Origin: Aquisalimonas sp. 2447
GTDB lineage: Bacteria; Pseudomonadota; Gammaproteobacteria; Nitrococcales; Aquisalimonadaceae
Assembly: GCF_012044895.1 (NCBI RefSeq)
Contig: NZ_CP050695.1
Span: forward strand, 2,138,501 to 2,202,500
DNA length: 64,000 nucleotides
Direction of reading: 5' to 3'
A model generated the notes under the pieces. That model ran no database searches. It was given only the letters and a program-made list of their open reading frames with translations, and was not told where the DNA came from. A program made the position numbers and the translations under genes. This document shows, one piece after another, positions 53,336-64,000 of this stretch (position 1 is the first letter of the stretch; the number at the start of each line of letters is the position of its first letter).

Positions 53336-54361
53336 TCAGCCGAACACGGCGTCCTGGGAAAACCCTTCCCGCTCCATGAGTTCACGGAGCTTGCGCAACG
53401 CGTCGATCTGGATCTGCCGCACCCGCTCACGGGTGACACCGATGTCCCGGCCGACGTCTTCCAGCGTGGAACGCTCGTGACCGCGCAGGCCGAAGCGCCG
53501 CTCCACCACGGCACGCTGCTTCTCGGTGAGCTGATCCAGCCAGGAGTCCAGATGGTTGAGTACGTCACCGTCCTGGAGCAGGGCCGAGGGGTCGGGGTTG
53601 TTGTCATCGGGAATGGCATCCAGCAGGACGCGATCCGCGTCCTTGCCGATGGGGGTATCCACCGAGGTGGTGCCCTCGTTGAGACCCAGCATGCGCTGCA
53701 CGTCCGCCAGGGGGCGATCCATGACCTGCGCGATCTCCTCGGCCGAGGGCTCGTGATCCAGCGTCTGCGTCAGCTTTCGCGCCGTACGCAGGCACTGGTT
53801 GATCTCCTTGATGACATGAATGGGCAGGCGGATGGTGCGCGTCTGATTCATGATGGCCCGCTCGATGGTCTGGCGGATCCACCAGGTGGCATAGGTGGAG
53901 AAGCGGAAACCCCGCTCCGGGTCAAATTTCTCCACCGCCCGGATGAGACCGAGATTGCCCTCCTCGATCAGATCCAGGAACGCCAGCCCACGATTCATGT
54001 ACCGGCGTGCGATCTTGACCACCAGCCGCAGATTGCTCTCGATCATTCGGCGCCGCGAGGCTTCACAGCCTTTCTGGGCACGTCGTGCGAAATACACTTC
54101 TTCTTCGGCGGTGAGAAGCGGCGAATAGCCGATTTCGTTCAGATAGATCTGTGTGGCATCTAGGCTGGCTTTACCGGTTTCCCCGGGGGCGAAGTACGTC
54201 TCCTCGTCGGAAGCGTCACTGCCCTCGATTTCCTTGTCGTCCACCTCATCCATGGTCAATTCCCCGTCCGTGCTGGTTGCGTCCAATCCTTTGGCCGCCG
54301 CGGCGCCTGACTCTTCATCGAAAGTGACCAGGGCCACTTCCGCGATTGGTTTTTTTGTCAT
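53336..54361 (-). CDS. rpoS: RNA polymerase sigma factor RpoS
   Basis: A 341-residue stationary-phase/general stress sigma factor. An acidic N-terminus is followed by region 1.2 ([21 protein letters not shown]), region 2 with [15 protein letters not shown] and [17 protein letters not shown], region 3 and region 4.2 ([20 protein letters not shown]). The nlpD-rpoS neighbourhood distinguishes it from RpoD and RpoH. The ATG is preceded by GGAGGGGAAG. A strong promoter lies in the 173-base gap before nlpD's end. Confidence 0.96.
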   Translation of the reverse strand: MTKKPIAEVALVTFDEESGAAAAKGLDATSTDGELTMDEVDDKEIEGSDASDEETYFAPGETGKASLDATQIYLNEIGYSPLLTAEEEVYFARRAQKGCEASRRRMIESNLRLVVKIARRYMNRGLAFLDLIEEGNLGLIRAVEKFDPERGFRFSTYATWWIRQTIERAIMNQTRTIRLPIHVIKEINQCLRTARKLTQTLDHEPSAEEIAQVMDRPLADVQRMLGLNEGTTSVDTPIGKDADRVLLDAIPDDNNPDPSALLQDGDVLNHLDSWLDQLTEKQRAVVERRFGLRGHERSTLEDVGRDIGVTRERVRQIQIDALRKLRELMEREGFSQDAVFG

Positions 54362-54463
54362 GGCTTCCCCTCCACCATGCCCGCCGCCCACAACCGCCCA
54401 GCCGTTCCTGACCGCCGGCCGTGGGGACCAGTCATGAACGCCCCTTCAGGGACATTCAAATCC

Positions 54464-54492
54464 ACTATATGCCCATGGAAGAATCCGTGCAA
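54464..54492 (-). promoter_or_regulatory. Sigma-70 promoter for rpoS
   Basis: On the minus strand TTGCAC (54487-54492) and TATAGT (54464-54469) are exactly 17 bases apart, matching four and five of six consensus positions. Transcription would begin near 54457, giving a leader of about 95 bases before rpoS, enough for translational control by small RNAs as known in enterics. Confidence 0.7.
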
Positions 54493-54534
54493 CGGCCTGA
54501 TTAACAACGGCCACACACCGCAGCGGAGCGCTGC

Positions 54535-55317
54535 TCAGGGGGTGTCGGGGAGATACTCCAGAGGGTCCACGGCCTGACCGTCGCGGCGCAATTCAAAGTG
54601 CAGGCGGGTGCCGTTGCCGCCAACGGCCGTCCCCATTTCAGCAATGCGGTCACCGGCGCGCACGCGATCGCCCTCGTCCACCATCAGGCTCTGGTTGTAG
54701 CCATAGGCGGTCAGGAACTCGCCACCATGCTTGAGGATCACCAGATTGCCGTAGCCCACCAGGCCTGAACCGCTGTAGACCACCTGGCCGTCGGCAACCG
54801 CCACCACCGGCTGACCAGCCTCACCGCTGATGTTGATGCCCTGCTTGCCGTCAGCATCGCGGGAGAAGGTCTTGACGACATCACCATCCGTGGGCCAGCG
54901 CCACTCCCCCGGCGCCTCGCCATTGGCCTCGCTGAGGCCGGTACGCCCGTCTGTCGTCTCGCCAGGGTCACTGGATGCCTCGGCGGACGCCTGTTGTGGC
55001 TGCCCGCTGTCCGGCTCCGGGCTGCGCTGGGACACCCCGTCAGCCGGCGGCTCCAGGCGAAGTCGCTGACCCACGCGAAGCCGATCCGGGGAATCCAGAC
55101 GGTTCCACTCGGCGAGATCGCGATGGTCCAGCCCGTGCTCCCAGGCGATGGCATAGAGGGTGTCACCGCTACGGACCTCGTAATGCCCCTCTGCCACTCT
55201 CTGCCCACCATCGCTGATGCTGCGATCACTCACCGGCGCCAGGTGATCGCCCGCACAGCCGCCAAGGGCGAGTACCGCCAGAATGATGATCGTCTTGTAA
55301 GCCGGGCCACGATCCAT
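54535..55317 (-). CDS. nlpD: NlpD-type lipoprotein with LysM and degenerate LytM domain
   Basis: A 260-residue outer-membrane lipoprotein. The signal ends in the lipobox LALGGC; a LysM domain follows (EVRSGDTLYAIAWEHGLDHR to LRVGQRLRL), then a disordered linker and a C-terminal M23/LytM fold. The zinc ligands are missing: NIS stands where H-x3-D is expected, AYGYN for AH, and RLHFEL for H-x-H. As in E. coli NlpD it should therefore activate an amidase (AmiC type) at division rather than cut peptidoglycan. Confidence 0.9.
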   Translation of the reverse strand: MDRGPAYKTIIILAVLALGGCAGDHLAPVSDRSISDGGQRVAEGHYEVRSGDTLYAIAWEHGLDHRDLAEWNRLDSPDRLRVGQRLRLEPPADGVSQRSPEPDSGQPQQASAEASSDPGETTDGRTGLSEANGEAPGEWRWPTDGDVVKTFSRDADGKQGINISGEAGQPVVAVADGQVVYSGSGLVGYGNLVILKHGGEFLTAYGYNQSLMVDEGDRVRAGDRIAEMGTAVGGNGTRLHFELRRDGQAVDPLEYLPDTP

Positions 55318-55360
55318 TGCCTCACCGCAGGAGAGCCGATCTGCACCCCATGATCGGGCT

Positions 55361-55942
55361 TCAGTGAACAAATATGAAGTACGCGGCGACCAGGAGGACA
55401 ACGGATGCCCAACCGATCCAGTCCACATACTGGCGCAGCCACGGCTCCACCCGTGCGCCGCCCCAGCCCACCAGCCCGGCGACCAGGAAGAAGCGGCTAC
55501 CACGCCCGACCAGGGAGGCCAGGACGAAGGGGAGCAGCGGCAGGGCCAGCCCGCCGGCAGCAACGGTGAACGCCTTGTAGGGGATGGGCGAGAATCCCGC
55601 CAGCAGGACGACCCAGAACCCGTACAGCCCGAACCACTCCCGCGCCCGCTCCAGGGCCTCACCGTAGCCCATCCCGGCCAGCCACGGCTCCACCAGTTCC
55701 ATGGCGAAGTAGCCGATGGCATAGCCGAGCACGCCACCGAGCACCGAAGCCACCGTGGTGATCAGGGCAAAGCGCATGGCCCGCTGGGGACGGGCCAGTG
55801 CCATGGGCATGAGCATGACGTCCGGGGGGATAGGGAAGAACGATGATTCGGCGAAACTCAGCCCTGCCAGATAGCGTGGCGCATGCCGATGTGCCGCCAG
55901 GCGCAGGGTCATCAGGTACATCCGTGTAAAAGGTCCGGTCAT
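55361..55942 (-). CDS. VTT/SNARE-associated domain membrane protein (YqaA/DedA type)
   Basis: A 193-residue inner-membrane protein with about five helices. [23 protein letters not shown] and [16 protein letters not shown], then [37 protein letters not shown], form the paired re-entrant hairpins of the VTT (DedA) fold. DedA-like proteins are lipid scramblases or flippases for carriers and phospholipids; the YqaA subgroup is uncharacterised. It overlaps pcm by four bases and precedes nlpD by 43. Confidence 0.85.
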   Translation of the reverse strand: MTGPFTRMYLMTLRLAAHRHAPRYLAGLSFAESSFFPIPPDVMLMPMALARPQRAMRFALITTVASVLGGVLGYAIGYFAMELVEPWLAGMGYGEALERAREWFGLYGFWVVLLAGFSPIPYKAFTVAAGGLALPLLPFVLASLVGRGSRFFLVAGLVGWGGARVEPWLRQYVDWIGWASVVLLVAAYFIFVH

Positions 55943-56607
55943 TGTGTACCACCCAGCATGGGAACGAAGTTGACCAACCCGAGGTTCTCGCGGCTGAACT
56001 CGTCACCCTGCCGCCGGTAACACACCAGTTCCTGTGGCTTGCCCTGGGCGCCCTCCGGCACCACCAGGCGCCCACCATCGGAGAGCTGGGCAAACAATTC
56101 CGGCGGCACACCCCGGGGCGCGGCCGTCACCAGAATGCCGTCGAACGGGCCATCGCCCTCCCAGCCGGTATTGCCGTCGGCATGGCGAACGCGGACATTG
56201 CGATAGCCCAGATCCCGCAGTCGCCGCCGGGCCTGGTCCGTCAGGCGACGGATCCGTTCCACGGTGTACACCTCCGGGACCAGTTGCCCCAGAATGGCTG
56301 CCTGGTACCCCGAACCGGTGCCCACTTCCAGCACCCGCTGCGGGATCCCCTCGTCAATGAGCGCCTCGGTCATGCGCGCCACGACGAAAGGCTGGGAGAT
56401 GGTCTGGCCGTCACCGATGGGCAGGGCCGTATCTTCGTAGGCGCGGCTGGCCAGTGCCTCGTCGACGAACAGATGCCGGGGCGTCGAGCCAATGGCGGCA
56501 AGCACCGACTCGTTGCGGATCCCTTCCAGGCGAAGCCGTTCCACCAGCCGCTGCCGCGTGCGCTGGGAGGTCATGCCGATCCCGCGGCGCTCGCTGTCGT
56601 CCATCAT
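55939..56607 (-). CDS. pcm: Protein-L-isoaspartate O-methyltransferase
   Basis: A 222-residue SAM-dependent repair enzyme that methylates L-isoaspartyl residues in aged proteins. [45 protein letters not shown] (SAM motif I), TVERI and [16 protein letters not shown] are all present. It overlaps surE by four bases, the conserved surE-pcm pair. Confidence 0.96.
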   Translation of the reverse strand: MMDDSERRGIGMTSQRTRQRLVERLRLEGIRNESVLAAIGSTPRHLFVDEALASRAYEDTALPIGDGQTISQPFVVARMTEALIDEGIPQRVLEVGTGSGYQAAILGQLVPEVYTVERIRRLTDQARRRLRDLGYRNVRVRHADGNTGWEGDGPFDGILVTAAPRGVPPELFAQLSDGGRLVVPEGAQGKPQELVCYRRQGDEFSRENLGLVNFVPMLGGTQ

Positions 56608-57356
56608 CCGTTCAACCCTGTAACCCAGCCGGCGATCTTGTCCAGGGCCTCGTAGCGGGTGAGGTCCACCTGGATGGGAGTCACCGAGACGTAGCCCCGC
56701 CGGACCGCGTGGAAGTCCGTGCCCGGACCGGCATCCTGCTCCCGCCCCGGCGGGCCGATCCAGTAGATGGGCCGGTTGCGCGGATCCGTAGCCGGGATCA
56801 GGGGCTCCGAACGGTGGCGCTGGCCGAGCCGTGTGGCTTCGAATCCGCGCAGCTCGCCCCAGGGGACATCCGGCACGTTGACGTTGAGAATGGTATCTGC
56901 CGGCAGTGGATCGCTGGTCAGCCGCTGGACCAGCACGGCAGCCACCCGTGCCGCGGTGGCGTAATGGGTCGGGTCATGGGTGACCAGGGACACCGCGATG
57001 GCCGGCAGCCCCAGGAACCGCCCCTCGGTGGCCGCGGCGACTGTGCCACTGTAGAGCACGTCGTCACCCATGTTGGCCCCGGCGTTGATACCGGAGACCA
57101 CCATGTCCGGGTCATCGTCCAGCAGTCCGGTCACCGCCAGGTGGACGCAGTCGGTGGGGGTGCCCTCCACCCGGTAGCGCCGCTCGCTCACTTCCACGGC
57201 CCGGATGGGCAGATCCAGGGTCAGTGAATTGCTGGCACCGCTGCGATCCCGGTCCGGTGCGACCACGGTAATGTCGCCGAGGTCCGAGAGCCCCTCGGCG
57301 AGGTAGCGAATACCGGCGGCCTGATAGCCGTCGTCGTTACTGATGAGAATGTGCAT
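56604..57356 (-). CDS. surE: 5'/3'-nucleotidase SurE
   Basis: A 250-residue metal-dependent nucleotidase/exopolyphosphatase for stationary-phase survival. The start [16 protein letters not shown] gives the catalytic Asp-Asp pair; [28 protein letters not shown] and [21 protein letters not shown] complete the active site. First gene of the surE-pcm-VTT-nlpD unit, which has a good promoter upstream. Confidence 0.97.
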   Translation of the reverse strand: MHILISNDDGYQAAGIRYLAEGLSDLGDITVVAPDRDRSGASNSLTLDLPIRAVEVSERRYRVEGTPTDCVHLAVTGLLDDDPDMVVSGINAGANMGDDVLYSGTVAAATEGRFLGLPAIAVSLVTHDPTHYATAARVAAVLVQRLTSDPLPADTILNVNVPDVPWGELRGFEATRLGQRHRSEPLIPATDPRNRPIYWIGPPGREQDAGPGTDFHAVRRGYVSVTPIQVDLTRYEALDKIAGWVTGLNG

Positions 57357-57399
57357 CGGAGAACCTTTTTGCCCTTCGTCACCCCGCGGGGCGTCGCCA

Positions 57400-57428
57400 A
57401 GTATACCGGCCGATACCGTTGCTGTCCG
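57400..57428 (-). promoter_or_regulatory. Sigma-70 promoter for surE operon
   Basis: On the minus strand CGGACA (57423-57428) and TATACT (57400-57405) lie 17 bases apart, with four and five consensus matches. The leader before surE would be about 37 bases. Likely drives surE, pcm, the VTT gene and nlpD. Confidence 0.6.
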
Positions 57429-57502
57429 CCGGCACTGCAATGATCGCCAGCGCCGGGGGCGAAACGCTAGACTGTTCCTGATTGATCCCCGGAGCCGCGG
57501 CC

Positions 57503-58036
57503 ATGACCGATCAGCACGACGACGAAAGCGCTCTTTTCCGCGCCGCTGTGCGGGGGGTGCGCCCCCTTCAGCACGATGGTGCAGCCACGCAGCCGCCACG
57601 GCCCAAGCCGATCCCCCGCCAGCGTGAGGCCGACGAGAGCCGGGTGCTGGATGAACTTCTGGACGGTGACCTTGATCCCGCGGAGCTCGAGACCGGCGAG
57701 GAGCTCAGCTTCCTGCGCCCGGGCATCCAGAAACGCGTGCTCCGCAAGCTCCGTCGCGGCCACTACGCCGTGCAGGCCGAGCTGGACCTGCACGGCCAGA
57801 CCCGCGCCACCGCGCGCCATGAACTGCGCGCCTTCATCGACGATTGCCGCCGCCGTGACATCCGCTGCGTTCGCATCATCCACGGCAAGGGCCGCGGTTC
57901 CAGCAACCGCGGCCCGGTACTCAAAGTCCTGGTGGACCGCTGGCTGCGACAGTTGGACGAGGTGCTGGCCTTTGCCTCGGCGAGCCCCACCGACGGCGGT
58001 ACCGGGGCCGTCTACGTACTGTTGCGCTCGCGCTGA
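57503..58036 (+). CDS. Smr-domain protein (endonuclease SmrA/SmrB type)
   Basis: A 177-residue protein with a disordered N-terminus and a C-terminal Smr domain: [22 protein letters not shown] and [26 protein letters not shown]. The LDLHG and HGKG motifs are the nuclease core; E. coli SmrB cleaves mRNA between collided ribosomes. The ATG at 57503 has GGAG upstream; a TTG seven codons earlier is less likely. Its end overlaps the convergent truD by 25 bases. Confidence 0.88.
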   Translation: MTDQHDDESALFRAAVRGVRPLQHDGAATQPPRPKPIPRQREADESRVLDELLDGDLDPAELETGEELSFLRPGIQKRVLRKLRRGHYAVQAELDLHGQTRATARHELRAFIDDCRRRDIRCVRIIHGKGRGSSNRGPVLKVLVDRWLRQLDEVLAFASASPTDGGTGAVYVLLRSR

Positions 58037-59067
58037 TGACAGAGTTCCCGCAGGACCGCTGTTGCGTAGGCTCCCGCTGGCAGCCAGAAACCGAGCACCA
58101 GAGCGTCGTCGTCCCGCCGCCAGTGAAGCTCGCGTAAAGGTAGCCGCAACGCACGCCGGGAGGCGTCCACCTTCAGCTTCTGCAGCCCGGCCGTCGCCTG
58201 CGGCCACTGTGCCAGCACCGCGTTCTCAAGTTCCCCGGCGCTGCCCGTGGGCACCTGGCCACCAACCCCGGGCATGGGGCCGGACGGGTGCACGTCCGCA
58301 ATGGCCAGACGCGGGTCTCCCGCCGTCAGCCGCGCCATCGGGAAGATACTGCCACTGCCGGTAAACGTCATCAGGTCGCCGTCCACGGCGTGGTCCCACG
58401 TGCCGCGGGCCACGCGCTCGGCCAGCACCTGGTTGAACAGGAACGAGCGCGCCGCCGACAGGAACAGACCGCGCCGATGGCGGTTGCGCACCGGCATGCC
58501 GTCGAACATCCGCCATGCGGCATCCAGGTTGCCGCCGTCCCGGCCGAACCGCTGGTCGCCAAAATAGTTGGGTACGCCGTCATGCGCCATGCGGACCAGG
58601 CGCTGTCCAAGCCGGGACCAGTCGCCATCCACCTCCCGGAGCCGCAGCCGGAACCAGTTGCCCCGCAGCATCCCCGTACGCAACTTGCGCGGATGGCGGG
58701 CCATGCGCAGAACCTCCAGACCGCCCGGCGCCTCGGGCAATGGGGGTAGTGTCTGCGGTCCCGGCATGTGCACACCGAACCACTGCTCGGTGACCGCCTG
58801 GCGATCCTTCAGCCCCGCCCAGCTCACGTCCCGGGGCGGGCGTTCCAGGACTGAGGCCAGCCACTGCCCGGCATCGGCGGTGTTCCAGCCCGTTTTGCGC
58901 AGCAACACCCACAGGTGCTCGCCGGCACCCTCAGGCTCCATGCCCAGGTCTTCGCGGACACCGAAGTCCTCGGGCGCGGCGCGCACCTCCGCGGCAACCG
59001 GCGGTTCACCGTGGGCTCGCGGCAGGTCGAGCCACGCCTGCGCAAGGTCCGGCGCGGACTCAGCCAT
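58012..59067 (-). CDS. truD: tRNA pseudouridine(13) synthase TruD
   Basis: A 351-residue pseudouridine synthase. Catalytic aspartate D88 in [32 protein letters not shown] and [13 protein letters not shown] are the family motifs. It overlaps ispF by eight bases at its start, so it is coupled to ispD-ispF; its stop lies inside the convergent smr gene. The start follows from the overlap and full-length N-terminal PEDFGVRE motif. Confidence 0.96.
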   Translation of the reverse strand: MAESAPDLAQAWLDLPRAHGEPPVAAEVRAAPEDFGVREDLGMEPEGAGEHLWVLLRKTGWNTADAGQWLASVLERPPRDVSWAGLKDRQAVTEQWFGVHMPGPQTLPPLPEAPGGLEVLRMARHPRKLRTGMLRGNWFRLRLREVDGDWSRLGQRLVRMAHDGVPNYFGDQRFGRDGGNLDAAWRMFDGMPVRNRHRRGLFLSAARSFLFNQVLAERVARGTWDHAVDGDLMTFTGSGSIFPMARLTAGDPRLAIADVHPSGPMPGVGGQVPTGSAGELENAVLAQWPQATAGLQKLKVDASRRALRLPLRELHWRRDDDALVLGFWLPAGAYATAVLRELCHQRERNST

Positions 59068-59542
59068 GGTGAGTCAGCAGCACCACCGCCTGGGCGGCAA
59101 TGCCTTCGCCACGGCCGACGAACCCCAGACGTTCCGTGGTGGTGGCCTTGATGCTGACATCGTCCCTCGCCACTTCCAGGGTGGCGGCGATGATGTCCCG
59201 CATGGCCGGAATATGCGCCGCCATGCGCGGCGCCTGGGCGAGAATGGTGGTATCGAGATTGTTGATCCGGTACCCCCTGGCGGCAACCCGCTGGTTCACC
59301 GCGGCCAGAAGCTGCACGCTGTCAGCGCCCCGCCACTGCGGGTCGGAATCCGGGAAATGGGTGCCGATGTCGCCGTCGGCCACCGCCCCCAGCAACGCGT
59401 CGCTGATGGCATGCAGTAGCACATCGCCGTCGGAGTGCGCCTCCACGCCGCGATCAAAGGGCAGTTCCACACCACCGACCACCAGCCGCCCGCCGTCGCA
59501 GAAGCGATGAACATCGAACCCCTGACCGATGCGCAGGCCCAT
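59060..59542 (-). CDS. ispF: 2-C-methyl-D-erythritol 2,4-cyclodiphosphate synthase
   Basis: A 160-residue MEP-pathway enzyme forming MEc[13 protein letters not shown] (zinc ligands Asp and His), [37 protein letters not shown] and [12 protein letters not shown] are complete. It abuts ispD with no gap and overlaps truD. Homotrimer in the cytosol. Confidence 0.97.
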   Translation of the reverse strand: MGLRIGQGFDVHRFCDGGRLVVGGVELPFDRGVEAHSDGDVLLHAISDALLGAVADGDIGTHFPDSDPQWRGADSVQLLAAVNQRVAARGYRINNLDTTILAQAPRMAAHIPAMRDIIAATLEVARDDVSIKATTTERLGFVGRGEGIAAQAVVLLTHHG

Positions 59543-60271
59543 TCATTGCTCTCCCTGTTCGGCGCGGCGGGCGCGCAGGATGGCTTCCGCCAGGGGCAGG
59601 TCCCCCGGGCGGGTAATCTTCAGGTTGGTACTCTCGCCCTCCACCAGCAGCGGCGCGAACCCGGACCGCTCCATGGCCTGGGCTTCGTCCGTGACCATAT
59701 CGCCGGTGCCGCGTGCAGACTCCAGGGCCGCCAGGAGCGCTTCCAGCGGAAACAGCTGCGGCGTCTGCGCCTGCCAGAGCTGGTCCCGGCTGGCGGTGGA
59801 AGCCACCACGGCCCCGGGGCCGGAGCGCTTGAGAGTATCCCTCACCGGTACAGCGAGCAGTGCGCCACCATCGTGGTCCAGTCCGGCATCCAGCAGACGC
59901 CGGAGTTCTCCGGCGGTCAGGCACGGCCGCACGGCATCATGCACCAGCACCCAGTCATCCTCGCCGGCCACACCGCCGGCAAGGTAGCGCAGCGCCGACA
60001 GCACGGAATCCGCACGCTGCTCGCCACCGTCCACCCGGTGCACGGGCTTGGGCAAGCGGAACTCCTCATCCGCCCACCAGCCGTCGTCCGCTCCCACCGC
60101 CACCACTGCGCCCCCCACCCGCGGGTCCGCGAGCACGGTCTCCAGGGACCAGCCGATCACGGGCCGCCCCAGGAGGGTGAGATACTGCTTGGGGATGCGG
60201 CTGGACATGCGGCGACCGACACCGGCTGCCGGCAGAACCGCCCATATCCGCCGCTGGCGGACGTCACTCAT
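59543..60271 (-). CDS. ispD: 2-C-methyl-D-erythritol 4-phosphate cytidylyltransferase
   Basis: A 242-residue MEP-pathway enzyme coupling MEP to CTP. VLPAAGVGRRMSSRIPKQYL is the CTP-binding loop; VHDAVRPCLTAGELRRLL and VRDTLKR complete the site. It overlaps ftsB by four bases. The ftsB-ispD-ispF-truD order is typical of gammaproteobacteria. Confidence 0.97.
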   Translation of the reverse strand: MSDVRQRRIWAVLPAAGVGRRMSSRIPKQYLTLLGRPVIGWSLETVLADPRVGGAVVAVGADDGWWADEEFRLPKPVHRVDGGEQRADSVLSALRYLAGGVAGEDDWVLVHDAVRPCLTAGELRRLLDAGLDHDGGALLAVPVRDTLKRSGPGAVVASTASRDQLWQAQTPQLFPLEALLAALESARGTGDMVTDEAQAMERSGFAPLLVEGESTNLKITRPGDLPLAEAILRARRAEQGEQ

Positions 60272-60540
60272 TCATCAGCGACCTGATAGAAGACTTCATC
60301 ATCCCTGACCATACCGAGTTCGTTGCGGGCGCGCTCCTCGACGGCTTCGAGGCCGTCCTTGAGGTCATCCACGTCGGCTTCAAGCGCCGCGTTGCGCTGG
60401 CGCAGATCGGCGTTCTCCGCCTTCCGGGCGGCAACATCCTCGTCCAGTTGCCACACCGCCGGCAGACCGCCCTTGCCGGACCACAGCTGCGCCTGCAGTA
60501 CCACCAGCAATGCAACCAGTCCACCCAGCAGAATACGCAT
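60268..60540 (-). CDS. ftsB: Cell division protein FtsB
   Basis: A 90-residue bitopic division protein. One N-terminal helix (MRILLGGLVALLVVLQAQLW) is followed by a periplasmic coiled coil (ENADLRQRNAALEADVDDLKDG) and the conserved ERARNELGMVRDDEVFYQV. FtsB forms a complex with FtsL and FtsQ that activates septal synthesis. The ATG at 60540 gives the membrane helix at the N-terminus; 77 bases separate it from eno. Confidence 0.93.
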   Translation of the reverse strand: MRILLGGLVALLVVLQAQLWSGKGGLPAVWQLDEDVAARKAENADLRQRNAALEADVDDLKDGLEAVEERARNELGMVRDDEVFYQVADE

Positions 60541-60617
60541 AACGCCAATCAGCCCGTGATCGGGACACATCCCCTGGCGCAACCATACATCACTGCGCCA
60601 GGGACGTCGTCACCGGC

Positions 60618-61922
<1,305 letters not shown>

Positions 61923-61956
61923 CTATTGCCATTGAATTCGCTGGCAGTCGCTCCGG

Positions 61957-62808
61957 TTACCCAGCCTGGAGCGCCTGCTCGATCAGTCCGTTCGCCTTGA
62001 CCTGCCGGTCCAGGGCCAGGAGCGTTGTAAGCAGCTCCTCCATGCGCCCCAGCGGCCAGGCGTTGGGCCCGTCGGAAAGGGCCTTGTCCGGGTCGGGATG
62101 AGTCTCCATGAACAGTCCGGCCACGCCGGCGGCCACCGCCGAGCGGGCCAGCACCGGCACGAACTCCCGCTGACCGCCGGAGGCGTGCCCCTGGCCACCG
62201 GGCAACTGCACCGAGTGGGTGGCGTCGAAAACCACGGGCGCCCCGGTGTCGCGCATGACAGCCAGGGCCCGCATGTCCGAGACCAGGTTGTTGTAACCGA
62301 AGGAGACGCCGCGCTCGCAGACCATCACGGCGTCATTACCGGCCGCCCGCGCCTTGTCCACAACGTTGCCCATGTCCCAGGGCGCCAGGAACTGGCCCTT
62401 CTTGATATTCACCGGCAGACCCTGCGCGGCCACGTTCTGGATGAAGTTGGTCTGGCGACAGAGGAAGGCAGGCGTTTGCAGCACATCCACGACACTGGCC
62501 ACTTCGCCCAGCGGGGTGTCCTCGTGCACGTCGGTAATCACCGGCACGCCGAGCTGACGCTTCACCGTCTCCAGCACCCGCAGGCCCTCGGCCATGCCCG
62601 GCCCGCGAAAGCTGCCGTGGGACGAGCGGTTCGCCTTGTCGAAGGACGACTTGTAGATGAACGGCACGCCAAGCCGCTCCGTGAGCTCCTTCAGCGTCCC
62701 GGCGGTATCCAGCGCCAGCTGCTCCGATTCCACCACGCAGGGGCCGGCGATCAGGAACAGCGGATGCTCCAGGCCGGCACGAAAACCGCACAGATTGATG
62801 CCGCTCAT
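61957..62808 (-). CDS. kdsA: 3-deoxy-8-phosphooctulonate synthase KdsA
   Basis: A 283-residue aldolase making KDO 8-phosphate for lipopolysaccharide from arabinose 5-phosphate and [67 protein letters not shown] and [13 protein letters not shown] are complete. Its presence confirms an LPS-bearing Gram-negative cell. It lies 16 bases after pyrG. Confidence 0.97.
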   Translation of the reverse strand: MSGINLCGFRAGLEHPLFLIAGPCVVESEQLALDTAGTLKELTERLGVPFIYKSSFDKANRSSHGSFRGPGMAEGLRVLETVKRQLGVPVITDVHEDTPLGEVASVVDVLQTPAFLCRQTNFIQNVAAQGLPVNIKKGQFLAPWDMGNVVDKARAAGNDAVMVCERGVSFGYNNLVSDMRALAVMRDTGAPVVFDATHSVQLPGGQGHASGGQREFVPVLARSAVAAGVAGLFMETHPDPDKALSDGPNAWPLGRMEELLTTLLALDRQVKANGLIEQALQAG

Positions 62809-62824
62809 GTTTCCTCCCGGCGCG

Positions 62825-64000
62825 TCAGGACGAACTGCGCGCGCGCTTCAGGGCTGCAGTCACGAATCCGCCGAACAGCGGGTGTCCGTCCCGGGGCGTG
62901 GATGTGAACTCGGGGTGGAACTGACAGCCGAGATACCAGGGGTGATCGGGCAGCTCCACCACTTCCGCCAGCCTGCCGTCGCTGGACCAGCCGGAAATAC
63001 GCAGGCCTGCGGCCTGCAATGCATCCGCGTAATTGTTGTTGAATTCGTAACGGTGCCGGTGGCGCTCGACGATCTCCGTGGCGCCGTAGACGTTCGCCGC
63101 CAGCGATCCCTCCTGCAGGCGGCAGGGCTGGCCACCCAGGCGCATGGTGCCGCCCAGATCATCGTCCGGGCCGCGCTGTTCCAGCCGGCCATCATCCGTC
63201 ATCCACTCGGTAATCAGCCCGATCACCGGATGCGGCGTGTCGCCCCGGAACTCGGTGCTGTGGGCGCCGTCGAGGCCTGCCACATGGCGGGCGAAGTCGA
63301 TCACCGCCACCTGCATGCCCAGGCAGATGCCCAGATAGGGAATGCCGTGCTCGCGGGCATACCGGGCTGCCATGATCTTGCCCTCGACACCCCGCTCGCC
63401 GAAGCCGCCGGGCACCAGGATGGCATCCACGTCCTGCAGTTGCCCCGTCCCCGCGGTCTCCAGCTCTTCGGAATCCACCGAGCGGACATGCACGCGGGTG
63501 CGGGTGTGAATGCCGGCATGGATCAGCGCCTCGGACAGCGACTTGTATGCATCCGCCAGGTTCACGTACTTGCCCACCATGGCAATGGTGACTTCACCGT
63601 CCAGGTGGCTGCGCGCCTCCACCACGCGCTCCCAGTCCGAGAGATCCGCCGGCGGCAGTTCCAGCCGCAGCTTGTCGGCGACAATGTCGTCCAGCCCCTG
63701 GTCATGCAGCGCCAACGGCACCTTGTACACGTCATCCACGTCCAGAACGGAGATCACCGCCTCCTGCTCGACGTTGGTGAACAGGGCGATCTTGCGCCGC
63801 TCGTCCTCCGGGATGGGTCGCGTGGACCGGCACATGAGGATATCGGGCTGAATGCCGATGGAGCGCAGCTCCTTCACCGAGTGCTGTGTCGGTTTGGTTT
63901 TCATTTCGCCACTGGCACCGATAAACGGCACCAGGGTGAGATGAATGAACAGCGTCTCCCGCCGGTGCTCCACACCCATCTGCCGGATCGCTTCCAGGAA
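62825..64000 (-). CDS. pyrG: CTP synthase PyrG, partial (N-terminus outside window)
   Basis: The frame stays open to base 64000, so the first part of the synthetase domain lies beyond the window; 391 residues are visible. [27 protein letters not shown] belongs to the amidoligase domain. The C-terminal glutaminase has [31 protein letters not shown] (catalytic cysteine) and FHPEFTSTP (His-Pro-Glu). It makes CTP from UTP and glutamine. The pyrG-kdsA-eno order is standard. Confidence 0.97.
   Translation of the reverse strand, partial: FLEAIRQMGVEHRRETLFIHLTLVPFIGASGEMKTKPTQHSVKELRSIGIQPDILMCRSTRPIPEDERRKIALFTNVEQEAVISVLDVDDVYKVPLALHDQGLDDIVADKLRLELPPADLSDWERVVEARSHLDGEVTIAMVGKYVNLADAYKSLSEALIHAGIHTRTRVHVRSVDSEELETAGTGQLQDVDAILVPGGFGERGVEGKIMAARYAREHGIPYLGICLGMQVAVIDFARHVAGLDGAHSTEFRGDTPHPVIGLITEWMTDDGRLEQRGPDDDLGGTMRLGGQPCRLQEGSLAANVYGATEIVERHRHRYEFNNNYADALQAAGLRISGWSSDGRLAEVVELPDHPWYLGCQFHPEFTSTPRDGHPLFGGFVTAALKRARSSS

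Overview
The window is a gene-dense, GC-rich stretch of chromosome from a gammaproteobacterium. The grouping rests on gene order: pyrG-kdsA-eno-ftsB-ispD-ispF-truD and surE-pcm-nlpD-rpoS are classic gammaproteobacterial neighbourhoods. The high GC and the acidic proteins would fit an Ectothiorhodospiraceae-like halophile or halotolerant relative, but that family placement is inference. No integrase, transposase, phage gene or CRISPR array was seen. No gap between genes exceeds 300 bases, so intergenic DNA is short and mostly holds promoters and a few palindromes.

Layout. 1-4.6 kb: end of mfd, csiV, a beta-barrel protein with mazG, an orphan TetR regulator and a TPR lipoprotein. 4.8-10.5 kb: ispG facing thiD, an acyl-CoA ligase, tatD and dusA. 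10.5-13.1 kb: an envelope cluster in which an OprI/Lpp-type lipoprotein is flanked by two YkuD L,D-transpeptidases. 13.2-14.8 kb: an FAH-fold enzyme and a Nudix hydrolase.

14.8-32.8 kb: an MSHA-type (mannose-sensitive haemagglutinin) type IV pilus locus on the minus strand. It is split in two. The main part runs mshI, a second mshI-like gene, J, K, L, M, N, E, G, F, A and a PilZ gene (32.8 to 21.9 kb). The minor-pilin part runs mshC, D, O, P (17.0 to 14.8 kb). Between them lie tRNA-Ser, pyrD, a ParA-type ATPase, a von Willebrand A membrane protein with a small membrane partner, and a palindromic interspersed repeat. The MshE ATPase has both c-di-GMP-binding MshEN motifs, the PilZ protein has both c-di-GMP motifs, and a GAF/PAS/GGDEF/EAL protein lies 10 kb away, so second-messenger control of pilus activity is likely.

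33-43 kb: a hypothetical protein, a siroheme sulfite/nitrite reductase with DUF934, a hydrolase with an MFS transporter, pepN and prc. 43-53 kb: the GGDEF/EAL protein, recJ with an RpfE-like gene, and an alaC-hom-thrC operon for threonine synthesis. 52.9-64 kb: an Mth938-like protein, rpoS with its own strong promoter, nlpD, a VTT membrane protein, pcm, surE, smr, truD, ispF, ispD, ftsB, eno, kdsA and the end of pyrG.

The points most worth a second look are the split MSHA locus and its ParA/vWA insert, a long cysteine-bearing extension on MshP, the transpeptidase-lipoprotein cluster, a five-cysteine segment in threonine synthase, and several precise inverted repeats next to envelope and pilus promoters.
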